DNA of 64,000 bases from Akkermansia muciniphila. GTDB taxonomy: Bacteria; Verrucomicrobiota; Verrucomicrobiia; Limisphaerales; UBA9464. The stretch is taken from positions 62,001-126,000 of the forward strand of contig CAMAUY010000001.1 in assembly GCA_945861565.1 (NCBI GenBank), read 5' to 3'. Position 1 is the first letter of the stretch. Every line of letters starts with the position of its first letter. A program made the position numbers and the translations under genes. Positions 25,863-34,119 of this stretch are shown here, piece by piece. The notes below the pieces were generated by a model. It had not been told where the DNA came from and did not search any database. It was given only the letters and a program-made list of their open reading frames with translations.

Positions 25863-25971
25863 GAACCGCGGATGAACGCCGATAAACGCTGATTCCGGGC
25901 ACTCACTCCGAAGGTGGGTAAGAGGCAACGGCTTCCTCTTATCCGCGTGAATCCGCGTGAATCCGCGGTTC
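25863..25971. repeat. Full palindromic repeat (109 bp), nearly inverse to the copy at 32495
   Basis: The left end is GAACCGCGGATGAACGCCGA followed by TAAACGCTGATTCC. The right end has TATCCGCGTGAATCCGCGTG and then AATCCGCGGTTC. The middle carries AAGAGGCAACGGCTTCCTCTT. The whole element matches the reverse complement of 32495-32600 over its full length with scattered differences. It sits in the 436-bp gap between the propeller gene and the thioredoxin gene, after the transposase remnant. Confidence 0.88.
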
Positions 25972-26076
25972 TTCCCCCCGGCAATCGGTCGCCATGCAAA
26001 AGACTTTCGCCGGCACGCCGAAAGTGTATTGTCATTCTGAGTTCTGCCATTGCTCACCTCAAAACGTAAACCGGCT

Positions 26077-26535
26077 ATGAAAAATTCGCTGCGCTTCGCA
26101 TTTCTTTTCCTGTGTTTTCAATCCCTGACCTTCGCACAGGCGGTCTGGCACGATGATTTTACCAAGGCGCATTTGCTGGCGAAGCAGGAAAAAAAACTCG
26201 TGTTGCTCAATTTTACCGGCTCCGACTGGTGCGGTTGGTGCAAGAAGATGAAGGCCGACGTGTTGTTGAAAAAGGAGTTCCTAGAATACGCTGCCAAGAA
26301 CGTAGTCCTGGTGGATGTTGATTTTCCGGAAAGCAAGGAGCAGACGGCCAGCATCAAGAAGACGAACCAGACGTTGAAGCAAAAGTACGGGGCGAATGGC
26401 TATCCCACATTTGTCCTCATTGATGCCGACGGCAAGGAACTGGGCCGGCATGTCGGGTACTCGCAAGGCGGACCGGCTAAATTTATCGCCAAGCTTGATC
26501 ACTTCCGTCAATCGGCCGCGTCCGCCGCCAAATAG
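26077..26535 (+). CDS. Exported thioredoxin-fold protein
   Basis: 152 aa from the ATG at 26077 (the frame opens at 26050). A signal peptide (residues 1-20) is followed by a thioredoxin domain with redox motif CGWC (Cys52, Cys55) in FTGSDWCGWCKK. The cis-proline segment is GYPTFVLIDADG. The extra tryptophan before the motif and the HDDFTKAHLLAKQEKKLVLLNF start are typical of periplasmic thioredoxin/DUF255-like proteins. It probably reduces or isomerises disulfides in the periplasm and might use the DsbD-like protein as electron source (inference). Confidence 0.9.
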   Translation: MKNSLRFAFLFLCFQSLTFAQAVWHDDFTKAHLLAKQEKKLVLLNFTGSDWCGWCKKMKADVLLKKEFLEYAAKNVVLVDVDFPESKEQTASIKKTNQTLKQKYGANGYPTFVLIDADGKELGRHVGYSQGGPAKFIAKLDHFRQSAASAAK

Positions 26536-26724
26536 GAGACGCGCCTGGCATTCATCCTCTGATTCTCTTTGATGCATGCTCCGATGACGGCTTGATTGAC
26601 CTGGAACATCCTGGATCCCGTGCTCGCCGCAACCCCGGTGCCGCCGTTCCACCCAGTATTGCGCGCAATGTCCGAGGTGCCCAAACCGATTCAGGCGAAG
26701 CTTGAGACGAACCCGCAATCGAAT

Positions 26725-26753
26725 TTGACAACGTATTGCTGTAGCTTCAATGT
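26725..26753 (+). promoter_or_regulatory. Candidate mazEF promoter
   Basis: A consensus TTGACA (26725-26730) is followed after 17 bp by CAATGT (26748-26753), a weak -10. If used, transcription would start at or very near the mazE ATG (26760), giving a leaderless or nearly leaderless message. The rest of the gap from 26536 shows no gene or clear repeat. Confidence 0.3.
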
Positions 26754-26759
26754 AGAAAC

Positions 26760-27005
26760 ATGACGGCAACAATTCAGAAATGGGGCAACAGCCTTGCCTT
26801 GCGCATCCCCAGCGCAGTAGCGAAGCAAATCCACGTGCAGGAGGGGGATGCAGTAACTCTGCGGGTGAGCAAAGCGGGCCTCATGGTGAAACCAGCACTG
26901 AAATGCCTGAGCCTTGATGATCTACTCGCGCAAGTGACCTCGGAGAACCTGCACCCAGCGACGGAGTGGGGTGCCGACGTGGGCAGGGAGGTACTGTCGC
27001 CATGA
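26760..27005 (+). CDS. mazE: MazE-type antitoxin (AbrB fold)
   Basis: 81 aa. The first 45 residues are a classic AbrB/MazE swapped-hairpin DNA-binding domain (TIQKWGNSLALRIPSAVAKQ, GDAVTLRV). The C-terminal tail (LSLDDLLAQVTSENLHPATEW) would wrap the toxin. It should neutralise MazF and repress its own operon. The stop overlaps the toxin start (ATGA at 27002-27005), so translation is probably coupled. Confidence 0.92.
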   Translation: MTATIQKWGNSLALRIPSAVAKQIHVQEGDAVTLRVSKAGLMVKPALKCLSLDDLLAQVTSENLHPATEWGADVGREVLSP

Positions 27006-27358
27006 AAAAGAAATCACCCCCAACCCCCGAACTTGGCGCTCTCGGTTGGTTGATGTTCGATCCCCAGGCAGGCCGCGAGCCAGCAGGACGTCGACCTGCC
27101 ATCGTGCTCAGCCACACGCGCTACAACGAAAAAACAGGTCTGGCTGTTTTTTGCCCAATCACCAGCCGGATCAAAGGCTACCCCTTCGAGTTGGCCGTGC
27201 CCGCAGGACTTCCCCTTTCCGGCGTCGTGCTGTGCGACCATCTGCGCTCTCAGGATTGGCGCGAGCGTCAATGGCAGCCCATCTGCACAGTGCCCGCCGC
27301 CTTTGTGCACGATGTGCTGGCGCGGACGCTCACGTTGTTTGACCTGCCGAAGACGTGA
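27002..27358 (+). CDS. mazF: MazF-type endoribonuclease toxin
   Basis: 118 aa starting at the ATG overlapping the mazE stop. PemK/MazF fold motifs are present: GWLMFDPQAGREPAGRRPAIVLS, AVFCPITSRIKGYPFELAV, and SGVVLCDHLRSQDWRER with the catalytic arginine region. MazF toxins cut mRNA (and sometimes tRNA or rRNA) at short sequences when the antitoxin is lost. Both genes look intact, so the module is probably functional. Cleavage specificity cannot be read from sequence. Confidence 0.92.
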   Translation: MKKKSPPTPELGALGWLMFDPQAGREPAGRRPAIVLSHTRYNEKTGLAVFCPITSRIKGYPFELAVPAGLPLSGVVLCDHLRSQDWRERQWQPICTVPAAFVHDVLARTLTLFDLPKT

Positions 27359-27423
27359 GCTACCCGCCAGGGATTAGCTCGGATACGCTTTCCTTGGTTC
27401 GTCGCCGTTGTTAGGATCACCGG

Positions 27424-27993
27424 ATGCTGCTGGTGATCGACAACTATGATTCGTTCACCTTCAACCTTGTCCAGTACCTGGGAGAGATGGGGGTCAAGAT
27501 GGAGGTTCATCGAAACGACCGGATTACGGTCGCGGAAGCGCTTGCCCTAAATCCCTCCCGGCTGCTGATTTCGCCGGGACCCTGTTCGCCCCGGGAGGCG
27601 GGGTTGTCCAACGACCTGATTCGGAGCTTTGCGGAGGGTCGGATCCCCATCCTCGGGGTCTGTCTCGGCCACCAGTGCATCGCACACACCTTTGGGGCGA
27701 CCGTCGAAGTAAATTATCGGATGATGCACGGCAAGACGTCGCCGATTCACCACGACGGGAAGGACCTGTTTCGGGGCATGCCCAATCCGTTCAACGCCAC
27801 GCGGTATCACTCGCTGGTCGCCCGCCGGGACACACTCCCCGAATTCCTCGAAGTCACCGCCTGGACGGAGGAGGGGGAAGTGATGGGATTGCGACACCGA
27901 ACGTTGCCGATTTGGGGCGTTCAATTTCATCCTGAGAGCATTCTGACGGAAAACGGTCGGCAGACTCTCCAAAACTTCCTCTCCCTTTCCTGA
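27424..27993 (+). CDS. pabA: Glutamine amidotransferase of anthranilate/aminodeoxychorismate synthase
   Basis: 189 aa class I glutaminase that supplies ammonia for folate (PabA) or tryptophan (TrpG) synthesis. The N-terminal signature [20 protein letters not shown], oxyanion motif ISPGPCSP, nucleophile Cys80 in GVCLGHQ and the FHPES His-Glu pair are all present. The synthase subunit (PabB/TrpE) is not adjacent, so the protein may serve both pathways. ptsI follows after 10 bp, and the two may be co-transcribed. Confidence 0.93.
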   Translation: MLLVIDNYDSFTFNLVQYLGEMGVKMEVHRNDRITVAEALALNPSRLLISPGPCSPREAGLSNDLIRSFAEGRIPILGVCLGHQCIAHTFGATVEVNYRMMHGKTSPIHHDGKDLFRGMPNPFNATRYHSLVARRDTLPEFLEVTAWTEEGEVMGLRHRTLPIWGVQFHPESILTENGRQTLQNFLSLS

Positions 27994-28003
27994 CTTCAAG
28001 TTC

Positions 28004-29800
28004 ATGGTCCCTGCTTCGAAAACGTCGGCCGCCGCCCTTCCCGGGGAACGGCATTTCACCGGACTTCCGGTTTCCGGAGGGATTGCGATGGCGCCGGTGC
28101 GGTTATTGGGGAACTCCATCCCCGAGGTGATGCGGAGGGAGCTGGCACCGGAGGAGACGGCCCCGGAGTTGGCGAAGCTCCATGCGGCGCTGGCGGTGAC
28201 GCGCCGTCAATTGGAGGCGATTCAAACGCGGGTTGCCGGGCAGATTGGCGCGGGGGATGCCGAGATTTTTGAAGCGCATTTGCTGGTGCTGGAAGATGTC
28301 GTATTGCTCGAAGAAATCCGCCGAGCGATCACCGAACAGCGGATGAATGCCGAGGCGGCAGTCGACGCGGTGGTCAATCGGTACGCCGGGGCGCTGGCCG
28401 CCGTGGGGGATGAATATCTACGCGAACGGGCGGCGGACGTCCATGACATCGGCCATCGGCTCGTGCGCGCGCTGACGGGTGCCGGCGAGCCCGGGGATTT
28501 GTCGACCCTCCGGGAGCCATGCATTCTCGTGGCCCATGATTTCAGCCCATCGGCCACCGCGCAGATGGACCGGCGCATGGTGTTGGGTTTCGTGACGGAA
28601 GCGGGCGGCAAGACGTCCCACACCGCGATCCTCGCCCGGAAACTAGGAATCCCTGCGGTCGTCGGCGTCCAGGCGATTACCCGCAACGTGCGGTCTGGAG
28701 AACAGGTGCTGATCGACGGGTTTTCCGGACAACTGATTGCCCAGCCGACGGATCACACCCTTTTTCAGTATGGCCAACTTCGCCAACGGCGGGTGGCGTT
28801 TGAAGAACGGCTGAGTTCATTGCGGGATCAGCCGGCGGTCACGCTCGACGGTCACCGGATCCTGCTGGCGGCCAACATTGAATCTCCGGCGGACATGGAA
28901 GCGGTGTTCTCCAGCGGTGCGGAGGGCGTGGGGTTGTTTCGGACCGAGTACTTGTTTCTGAATCAGTCGCAATTCCCTGATGAAGAAGCCCAATATGCGG
29001 CGTATCGAGCCGTCGCGGAAGCCGCCGGTTCGAACGAAGTCATCTTGCGAACCCTGGATCTGGGGGGCGACAAACTTCCGGTCGAACGAACCTTCCCGGA
29101 ACCCAACCCGTTTCTGGGGTGGCGTGCGATCCGGGTATGCCTTGACCAACCGGAGGTATTCAAGACCCAGCTGCGGGCTATCCTGCGGGCCTCGGCCCAC
29201 GGGCGGGTCCAACTGCTGTACCCCATGATCGCGTCGCTCGAGGAATTGCTGGCGGCCAATTCGCTCTTGGAGGAATGCCGCCTGGAACTGCGCCGGAACG
29301 CCCAGGCGTTTGACGAGGCTCTGCAGGTGGGGGTGATGATCGAGATTCCCTCGGCGGCCTTGATCGCCGATTCCTTGGCGGAGCATTGTCAATTCTTCAG
29401 CATTGGGAGCAACGACCTAACCGGGTATACGCTGGCGGTTGACCGTCTCAATGAACGCGTGGCGGGCCTTTATGCGCCGACTCATCCCGCCGTGTTGCGC
29501 TTGATCGAGATGACGATTGCCGCCGCCCGACGTCGCAATCGCTGGGTTGGCGTGTGCGGAGAAATGGCCGGGGATCCGCTGCTCGTGCCGCTGCTGGTGG
29601 GACTCGGCGTTCACGAGCTCAGCGTCACCCCGGCGGCCCTGCCTGCCGTGAAGTATCTCTTGCGGCGGATCCGACTCACCGAATCTCGGGAACTGGCAAA
29701 ATCGGCTCTCGCCGCCCGGACGTCTGCCGAGACCTTGAAGTGCTGTGAAAACTACGTGCGCTCAGCCGCTCCCGAACTGCTGATGCGAGGCGGCGAGTGA
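28004..29800 (+). CDS. ptsI: Phosphoenolpyruvate-protein phosphotransferase (enzyme I)
   Basis: 598 aa. It transfers phosphate from PEP to HPr at the head of the phosphotransferase system. The N-terminal HPr-binding helical region spans residues 20-150. The mobile domain has the phosphorylated histidine (His206) in TEAGGKTSHTAILARKLGIP. The PEP-binding TIM barrel includes GLFRTEYLF, MIEIPSAALIAD, SIGSNDLTGYTLAVDR and GVCGEMAGDP with the catalytic cysteine. No HPr or EII gene is in the window, so it may have a regulatory (nitrogen-type) PTS role, as is frequent in bacteria with few sugar permeases. Confidence 0.94.
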   Translation: MVPASKTSAAALPGERHFTGLPVSGGIAMAPVRLLGNSIPEVMRRELAPEETAPELAKLHAALAVTRRQLEAIQTRVAGQIGAGDAEIFEAHLLVLEDVVLLEEIRRAITEQRMNAEAAVDAVVNRYAGALAAVGDEYLRERAADVHDIGHRLVRALTGAGEPGDLSTLREPCILVAHDFSPSATAQMDRRMVLGFVTEAGGKTSHTAILARKLGIPAVVGVQAITRNVRSGEQVLIDGFSGQLIAQPTDHTLFQYGQLRQRRVAFEERLSSLRDQPAVTLDGHRILLAANIESPADMEAVFSSGAEGVGLFRTEYLFLNQSQFPDEEAQYAAYRAVAEAAGSNEVILRTLDLGGDKLPVERTFPEPNPFLGWRAIRVCLDQPEVFKTQLRAILRASAHGRVQLLYPMIASLEELLAANSLLEECRLELRRNAQAFDEALQVGVMIEIPSAALIADSLAEHCQFFSIGSNDLTGYTLAVDRLNERVAGLYAPTHPAVLRLIEMTIAAARRRNRWVGVCGEMAGDPLLVPLLVGLGVHELSVTPAALPAVKYLLRRIRLTESRELAKSALAARTSAETLKCCENYVRSAAPELLMRGGE

Positions 29801-29834
29801 GGTGGCGATTGTCGCATCGCGGATAAATTCTCGC

Positions 29835-31202
29835 TCACGAAAACGCTTCGACCCGGATCATCACCGGCGGCGCTTTGACCACGGAGAGCCGAGCGATGCG
29901 CTGAAGCGCCTTCTGCATCGCGGCATTGGTGGCGTCATGGATCATGAGAATCAGCGGCACGATTTCTCCCTCGTGACCCTCGGGCTGTATGACCGAGGAA
30001 ATTCCGATTCGGGCCTTGCCCAGGACGGATGCAATTTTTGCCAGGACACCCGGGCGATCTGCGACGCTGAGCCGGAGGTAGTACCGCGAGACGACCTCCG
30101 CCAGCGGTACGACGGGGCACTGCGAGGCATGCGGAACGAAGGGAGGAACTCGTTGGGTGGACCCGTGCTTAAGATCGAGGGCAACATCCGCCAGGTCACT
30201 CAGAACTGAGCTCGCAGTGGGATCCTGGCCTGCTCCGCGGCCGTAATAAAGCGTTTCACCCACGATGTCGCCGTGAACGGAGATGGCATTGTAGGCAAAA
30301 TTCACGGAGGCAAGCACGTGGGAGTCGGGCACCAAGGCTGGATAAACAGAAACCTGGACTGCGGCCCGACGGCCGTCGGATTGGCTCCGCCCCTTCCGCC
30401 CGACAACCCGAGCTGGACGAGCTTTTCCAACGGGGTCGAGCAACTTCACCACACCCAGCAGCTTGATGGTGTAGCCCAGTTGGCTGGCGAACCCGATGTC
30501 CAGTTTGCTGAGGTGGCGGATCCCTTCGGTGTGGATCTGCTCGGGCTTTACCCAGCTGCCGTGAGCCAGCGATGCGAGGATGCCCGTCTTATGGGCGGCG
30601 TCATGACCGTCGATGTCGAGGGATGGCTCCGCTTCCGCATAGCCGAGCCGTTGGGCGTCGGCGAGGACGTCGGCAAATTCGGCCCCGTCGAGCTTCATCC
30701 GGGTAAGGATGTAGTTGCAGGTCCCGTTGACGATGCCGTGCATGCTGAGAATCTGATTTCCGGCGAGGCTTTCGCGAAGGATTTTAATAATCGGAATGCC
30801 GCCGGCGACAGACGCTTCGTAATAGAGGTTGGTGCCGTGGCTCGCGGCCGCCGCAAACAGTTCCGGACCGTGGGCGGAGAGGAGTGCTTTATTGGCGGTG
30901 ACGACGGGTTTGCCGAGCCGGAGTGCGGCCAATACCACGTCACGAGCGGTGGTCGTGCCGCCGATGAGTTCCACCACCACCTGCACCGCCGGATCCTTCA
31001 CCACGGCCCGCCAGTCGTTCGTGATGCGATCGGTCGGAACCGGGATGGAGCGGGCCTTTTTTGGATCGCGGACGGCCACCCGGGTCACAATGAATTCGAC
31101 CCCGAGGCGCGAGGCCATCAGGGAGCCGTTGCGAGCGAGTGCTTGAAGGAGGCCGCCTCCGACCGTTCCGGCGCCGACGATACCAAGGTGAATCGGGTAC
31201 AT
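29835..31202 (-). CDS. hom: Homoserine dehydrogenase with ACT domain
   Basis: 455 aa. It reduces aspartate semialdehyde to homoserine on the way to threonine and methionine. The NAD(P)-binding GIVGAGTVGGG is at residues 8-18. The catalytic region has ANKALLS, YEASVAGGIPII, GIVNGTCNYILTRM and EPSLDIDGHDAAHK. The C-terminal ACT domain (YLRLSVADRPGVLAKIASVL, about residues 370-450) fits feedback control by threonine. The length is normal for monofunctional bacterial enzymes. Convergent with ptsI across a 34-bp gap. Confidence 0.95.
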   Translation of the reverse strand: MYPIHLGIVGAGTVGGGLLQALARNGSLMASRLGVEFIVTRVAVRDPKKARSIPVPTDRITNDWRAVVKDPAVQVVVELIGGTTTARDVVLAALRLGKPVVTANKALLSAHGPELFAAAASHGTNLYYEASVAGGIPIIKILRESLAGNQILSMHGIVNGTCNYILTRMKLDGAEFADVLADAQRLGYAEAEPSLDIDGHDAAHKTGILASLAHGSWVKPEQIHTEGIRHLSKLDIGFASQLGYTIKLLGVVKLLDPVGKARPARVVGRKGRSQSDGRRAAVQVSVYPALVPDSHVLASVNFAYNAISVHGDIVGETLYYGRGAGQDPTASSVLSDLADVALDLKHGSTQRVPPFVPHASQCPVVPLAEVVSRYYLRLSVADRPGVLAKIASVLGKARIGISSVIQPEGHEGEIVPLILMIHDATNAAMQKALQRIARLSVVKAPPVMIRVEAFS

Positions 31203-31214
31203 TAGGCTGGGCTA

Positions 31215-31951
31215 TTATGGCTTGATTGTTCGATAGAAACGGTTCAACGCGCCGGTGTTCGTGGGAACCAGGAACCGGAACGAGTTCGACAGGGTGAAGC
31301 TTTCGAGAATCGTCCAGGTCGCATCCGCCCCGATGGTTGGCGAGTATTGGAATAGATAGGTCACGCCGGGTTGTCCGTAAAGCAGCGGAGGTGATCCATT
31401 GCGCGGCGACTCCAACAGCGGCGGGTTCGCTTCAAACTCGAAGGCGCGATAGAACACCAGCGGTTCCGCGTTACCGACGATGACCGTCTCCGCCAGGTTC
31501 GTCAACCCGCCGGCACTTAATGCGCTATTGACCCTTTGGCCACAAGAGCCTTTTCAAAGTCCTGCATTTCGGGGCGATGCGGTGTCAGTTGCCAGAACCG
31601 CCGAATGCCTTGTGCGGCCGCTGAAGAGCGGAGTCCCGGCGGCGCTGAACCCCCTCAACCCGTCGCCACCCCAGAGGTCGCGTGGCCACCGCCAGAAGTC
31701 CGTGGCGACCCCAATCGCCGTGCCTTGCCCTCGAGGGTGATCACGGCCAGGCCCGAACGGTTGGGCGGCGTCGACGGCTGTTCGCCGCCGTCCGCGACAT
31801 ACAGTCGACCGTCCTTTCCGATGCGCACGCCATACGGACGACCCATGGCAGGGTCCTTCCATTGCGCCACAAATCGTCCCTCGGCGGTGAAAACCTGGAT
31901 GCGGTCATTCTCGTTTTCGGACACGGCGAGATTTGGCCGAAAATCTGAAAG
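31215..31951 (-). pseudogene. Decayed secreted NHL-repeat gene with C-terminal module
   Basis: On the minus strand, 31951-31655 encodes a beta-propeller blade (NENDRIQVFTAEGRFVAQW, then MGRPYGVRIGKDGRLYVADG). The frame is then lost, and the last 96 codons (31505-31215) read NAEPLVFYRAFEF and ATWTILESFTLS...NRFYRTIKP, the C-terminal module of exported proteins in this window. There is no signal peptide, start or continuous frame linking the parts. It is most simply the 3' remnant of one gene broken by deletion and frameshift. It lies 12 bp before hom. Confidence 0.6.
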
Positions 31952-31958
31952 TCCCCCC

Positions 31959-32222
31959 TCAGACCATCAACGCCTCGAGAATCGCGGCGCATTCACGGAA
32001 GTATCCTGCGGCCGAGGGGTCCGTCATTTGATCCGCCATCGCCGAAGACTCCAGGTGGGCCAATTCGATGAGTTCAGCGTTTTCGTCCCCCTCGGGCAGA
32101 CGACCGCGATTGGCGTAGGTTGCGATGATCCTCTCTGCGATCGAATCAGGTGCGTAGTCCATCCCGGAGGGGATCCCGCGATTAAGAAAAGCCTGGGCGC
32201 GAGCTCTGAGTTCGGTGGACAT
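31959..32222 (-). CDS. Small hypothetical protein
   Basis: 87 aa from the ATG at 32222. The sequence is protein-like and helical: TELRARAQAFLNRGIPS, DSIAERIIATYANRGRLPEG, ENAELIELAHLESS, AAGYFRECAAILEALMV. I do not recognise the family. The frame continues upstream to 32480, but that part is the dispersed repeat at 32300-32433 and is not likely to be coding. Its 3' end directly abuts the decayed NHL gene. Confidence 0.5.
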   Translation of the reverse strand: MSTELRARAQAFLNRGIPSGMDYAPDSIAERIIATYANRGRLPEGDENAELIELAHLESSAMADQMTDPSAAGYFRECAAILEALMV

Positions 32223-32299
32223 GCCTGAGTAACGTTGGATGAGAGTGCACGACAAACTGAACCTTTTGCCACCTCCGAGCGGTGCGCCGCCTGGCAGCG

Positions 32300-32433
32300 G
32301 GTGGATGGCAAAAATCTTCACGAGTTCCAGCATCACCCCAGTTACTCCTGCCAACGGGTCGATGCCTTGATCGGGCTCTTCCCGACCGGAGCCACGCGGT
32401 AGGATTCGCCCGCGAAGCCGCGAAACAAAGCAG
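32300..32433. repeat. Dispersed repeat, copy 1 (about 134 bp)
   Basis: Matches 57876-58007 in the same orientation with scattered differences. Shared blocks include CAAAAATCTTC, GAGnTCCAG, ATCACC, TGCCTTGATCGGGCTC or its one-base variant, GACCGGAnCCACG, GTAGGATTCG and CGCGAAGCCGCGAA. It lies in the gap between a hypothetical gene and a pseudo-receiver gene. Confidence 0.8.
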
Positions 32434-32494
32434 AGGGCTTGGTCAAAACGTCCCCGGACAACGTGCGAGTCGAAACGCAAAGTACCGGGGGGAA

Positions 32495-32600
32495 GAACCG
32501 CGGATTGACACGGATGGACGCGGATAAGAGGAAGCCAATGCCTCTTACCTTCTGAGTGAGCGCCCGGAATCAGCGTTTATCGGCGTTCATCCGCGGTTCC
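32495..32600. repeat. Full palindromic repeat (106 bp)
   Basis: The left end is GAACCGCGGATTGACACGGA and the right end ATCAGCGTTTATCGGCGTTC followed by ATCCGCGGTTC. The middle is AGAGGAAGCCAATGCCTCTT. Read in reverse complement it aligns end to end with 25863-25971. It lies directly before the pseudo-receiver gene. Confidence 0.88.
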
Positions 32601-32650
32601 ATGATGCATTCAAGTTGACTGTCCGGGTTCCTACCTCACGCTCGCCGGTC

Positions 32651-33025
32651 GTGATTAAACCGCTAGCCCTCATTTTCTACGAAAACCTGCTGCCGGGTTC
32701 GCGCCTCGTAAATCGTTTGGCAGATCTCGGCTACCGTTCTCAAGTCGTTCCGGTGTCTACCGCAGTAGTTGCGGCTGCCCGGCGCGAGAAACCGATCGTT
32801 ATTATTGCGGATCTGGCGCTTCGGAATGGAGATTTCTGCGGAATCATTCGGGAATTGAGGGCGGATCCGGACACCATTCACGTGCCGGTCCTGGGCTACG
32901 CAGATCCGAAGAACGAAAAACTGGTGGATGCCGCGGTTGCGGCGGGAGCGAATTTGGTGGCGGCGGAAGCCGGCATCCTGGACCAATTACCCCAGTTGTT
33001 AGATCATGTATTGGCGGTCGATTGA
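32651..33025 (+). CDS. CheY-like pseudo-receiver domain protein
   Basis: 124 aa from a GTG at 32651; the frame opens at 32615 but inside the flank of a repeat. The alternating pattern resembles a response-regulator receiver: ALIFYENLLPGSRLVNRLADLGY, IVIIADLALRNGDFCGIIRELRADP, VPVLGYADPKNEKLVDAAVAAGANLVAAEAG. The usual phospho-acceptor context, conserved Thr/Ser and Lys are not clearly conserved, so it may not be phosphorylated. It precedes hemQ by 68 bp on the same strand. No histidine kinase is adjacent. Confidence 0.65.
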   Translation: MIKPLALIFYENLLPGSRLVNRLADLGYRSQVVPVSTAVVAAARREKPIVIIADLALRNGDFCGIIRELRADPDTIHVPVLGYADPKNEKLVDAAVAAGANLVAAEAGILDQLPQLLDHVLAVD

Positions 33026-33093
33026 CACCGCAACGAACTTGTCTAAAGCCGCCATTTCCGTACTGAATCGTTCCAAGACCCCTGCATTTTTCC

Positions 33094-33912
33094 ATGTCTA
33101 CCGCCGCACTGAAACTGGGACAAGGCATCCATGTGATGCATCTTTTCTATCGTCTTGACCGTCGGATTTGGTCGACGCTGCCCGCCGGGGAGTCTTCGTC
33201 GGCTCAAGGTCGGCTCGAAGAATTGGTGGGATTGCATCCGGGGCCAGCCCATCCGCGGATTTTGACGTTGGCGAATGTTGGAGGGAAGGCGGACTTGGGT
33301 TTCATGTTATTTGCCGAGGGATTGGACCAAATGGGTCGCATGCACCGAGCGGTGGAGGCCTGCTTTCCGCCCGGTGCGCTGGTGCCCGTCTATTCGTACC
33401 TGAGTGTCACCGAACTCCCGGAATATGTGAGCACGGACGACGATCTGAAGCGGATGCTGCAGCACGGGGAGCGCAAGCTGGTGGAGGGAACTCCGGAGTT
33501 TGCGACGGCGTTCGCAGCGGCACAGGAGCGAAACATCGAGTATCAACACTACCGCCTGTATCCGGAGCTCGATGACTGGCCGATCCTGTGTTTCTACGGG
33601 ATGAGCAAGCGCCGGCAGGGTGGGGATAACTGGTATTCGCTCGACTTCGACGCGCGGAAAAGGCTGATGGCAGGCCATGCCCGGACGGGTCGGAAATACG
33701 CCGGCCGGATTTCCCAACTGATCACCGGGTCGACGGGGCTCGACGAGTGGGAGTGGGGGGTGACGCTCCTGGCTCACCAGTTAGATGCGGTGAAGGAAAT
33801 CGTGTACGAAATGCGCTTTGATGAAGTCAGCGCCCGGTTCGGGGACTTCGGCCCGTTCTTCGTCAACCTGCGACTTTCCCCGGGCGCCGTCTGGGAGCAT
33901 CTCCGCATGTAG
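33094..33912 (+). CDS. hemQ: HemQ, coproheme decarboxylase (chlorite dismutase family)
   Basis: 272 aa, the HemQ/ChdC type that oxidatively decarboxylates coproheme to heme b in the coproporphyrin-dependent pathway. Family motifs are strong in the C-terminal half: NWYSLDFDARKRLMAGHART, then GRKYAGRISQLITGSTGLD, EWEWGVTLLA and YEMRFDEVSARFGDFGPFF. The N-terminal half carries the usual structural repeat (YSYLSVTELPEYV). Soluble and cytoplasmic. Partner genes hemY, hemH and hemG are not in the window. Confidence 0.9.
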   Translation: MSTAALKLGQGIHVMHLFYRLDRRIWSTLPAGESSSAQGRLEELVGLHPGPAHPRILTLANVGGKADLGFMLFAEGLDQMGRMHRAVEACFPPGALVPVYSYLSVTELPEYVSTDDDLKRMLQHGERKLVEGTPEFATAFAAAQERNIEYQHYRLYPELDDWPILCFYGMSKRRQGGDNWYSLDFDARKRLMAGHARTGRKYAGRISQLITGSTGLDEWEWGVTLLAHQLDAVKEIVYEMRFDEVSARFGDFGPFFVNLRLSPGAVWEHLRM

Positions 33913-34119
33913 GAATGCGGGAGCGGGCACCTGCAGTTCTGCGCCTGAAAACAGGAGTTGAGCCGGCGAGTGCGGCGCCCGTTGCAGCGGAATCCGTGCG
34001 TGGTCAGAATCGTATCCGCGGTGTCGTAGGACGTATTCCGGTTCCGTCCCAATGAGCGCCGTCGGCCTGAGAGCCGCTCGCATGGCATTTGGTACGAGAG
34101 CTGCTACGGTGGATTATTC

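Noticed and set aside
26281-26772. 163-codon minus-strand frame before mazE
   Set aside because: Overlaps the thioredoxin gene and has cysteine/histidine/arginine-rich noncoding composition; no transposase or other motif confirmed.
33781-34083. 100-codon minus-strand frame between hemQ and the CotH gene
   Set aside because: Overlaps the 3' end of hemQ and has no domain; the 207-bp gap itself shows no gene features.
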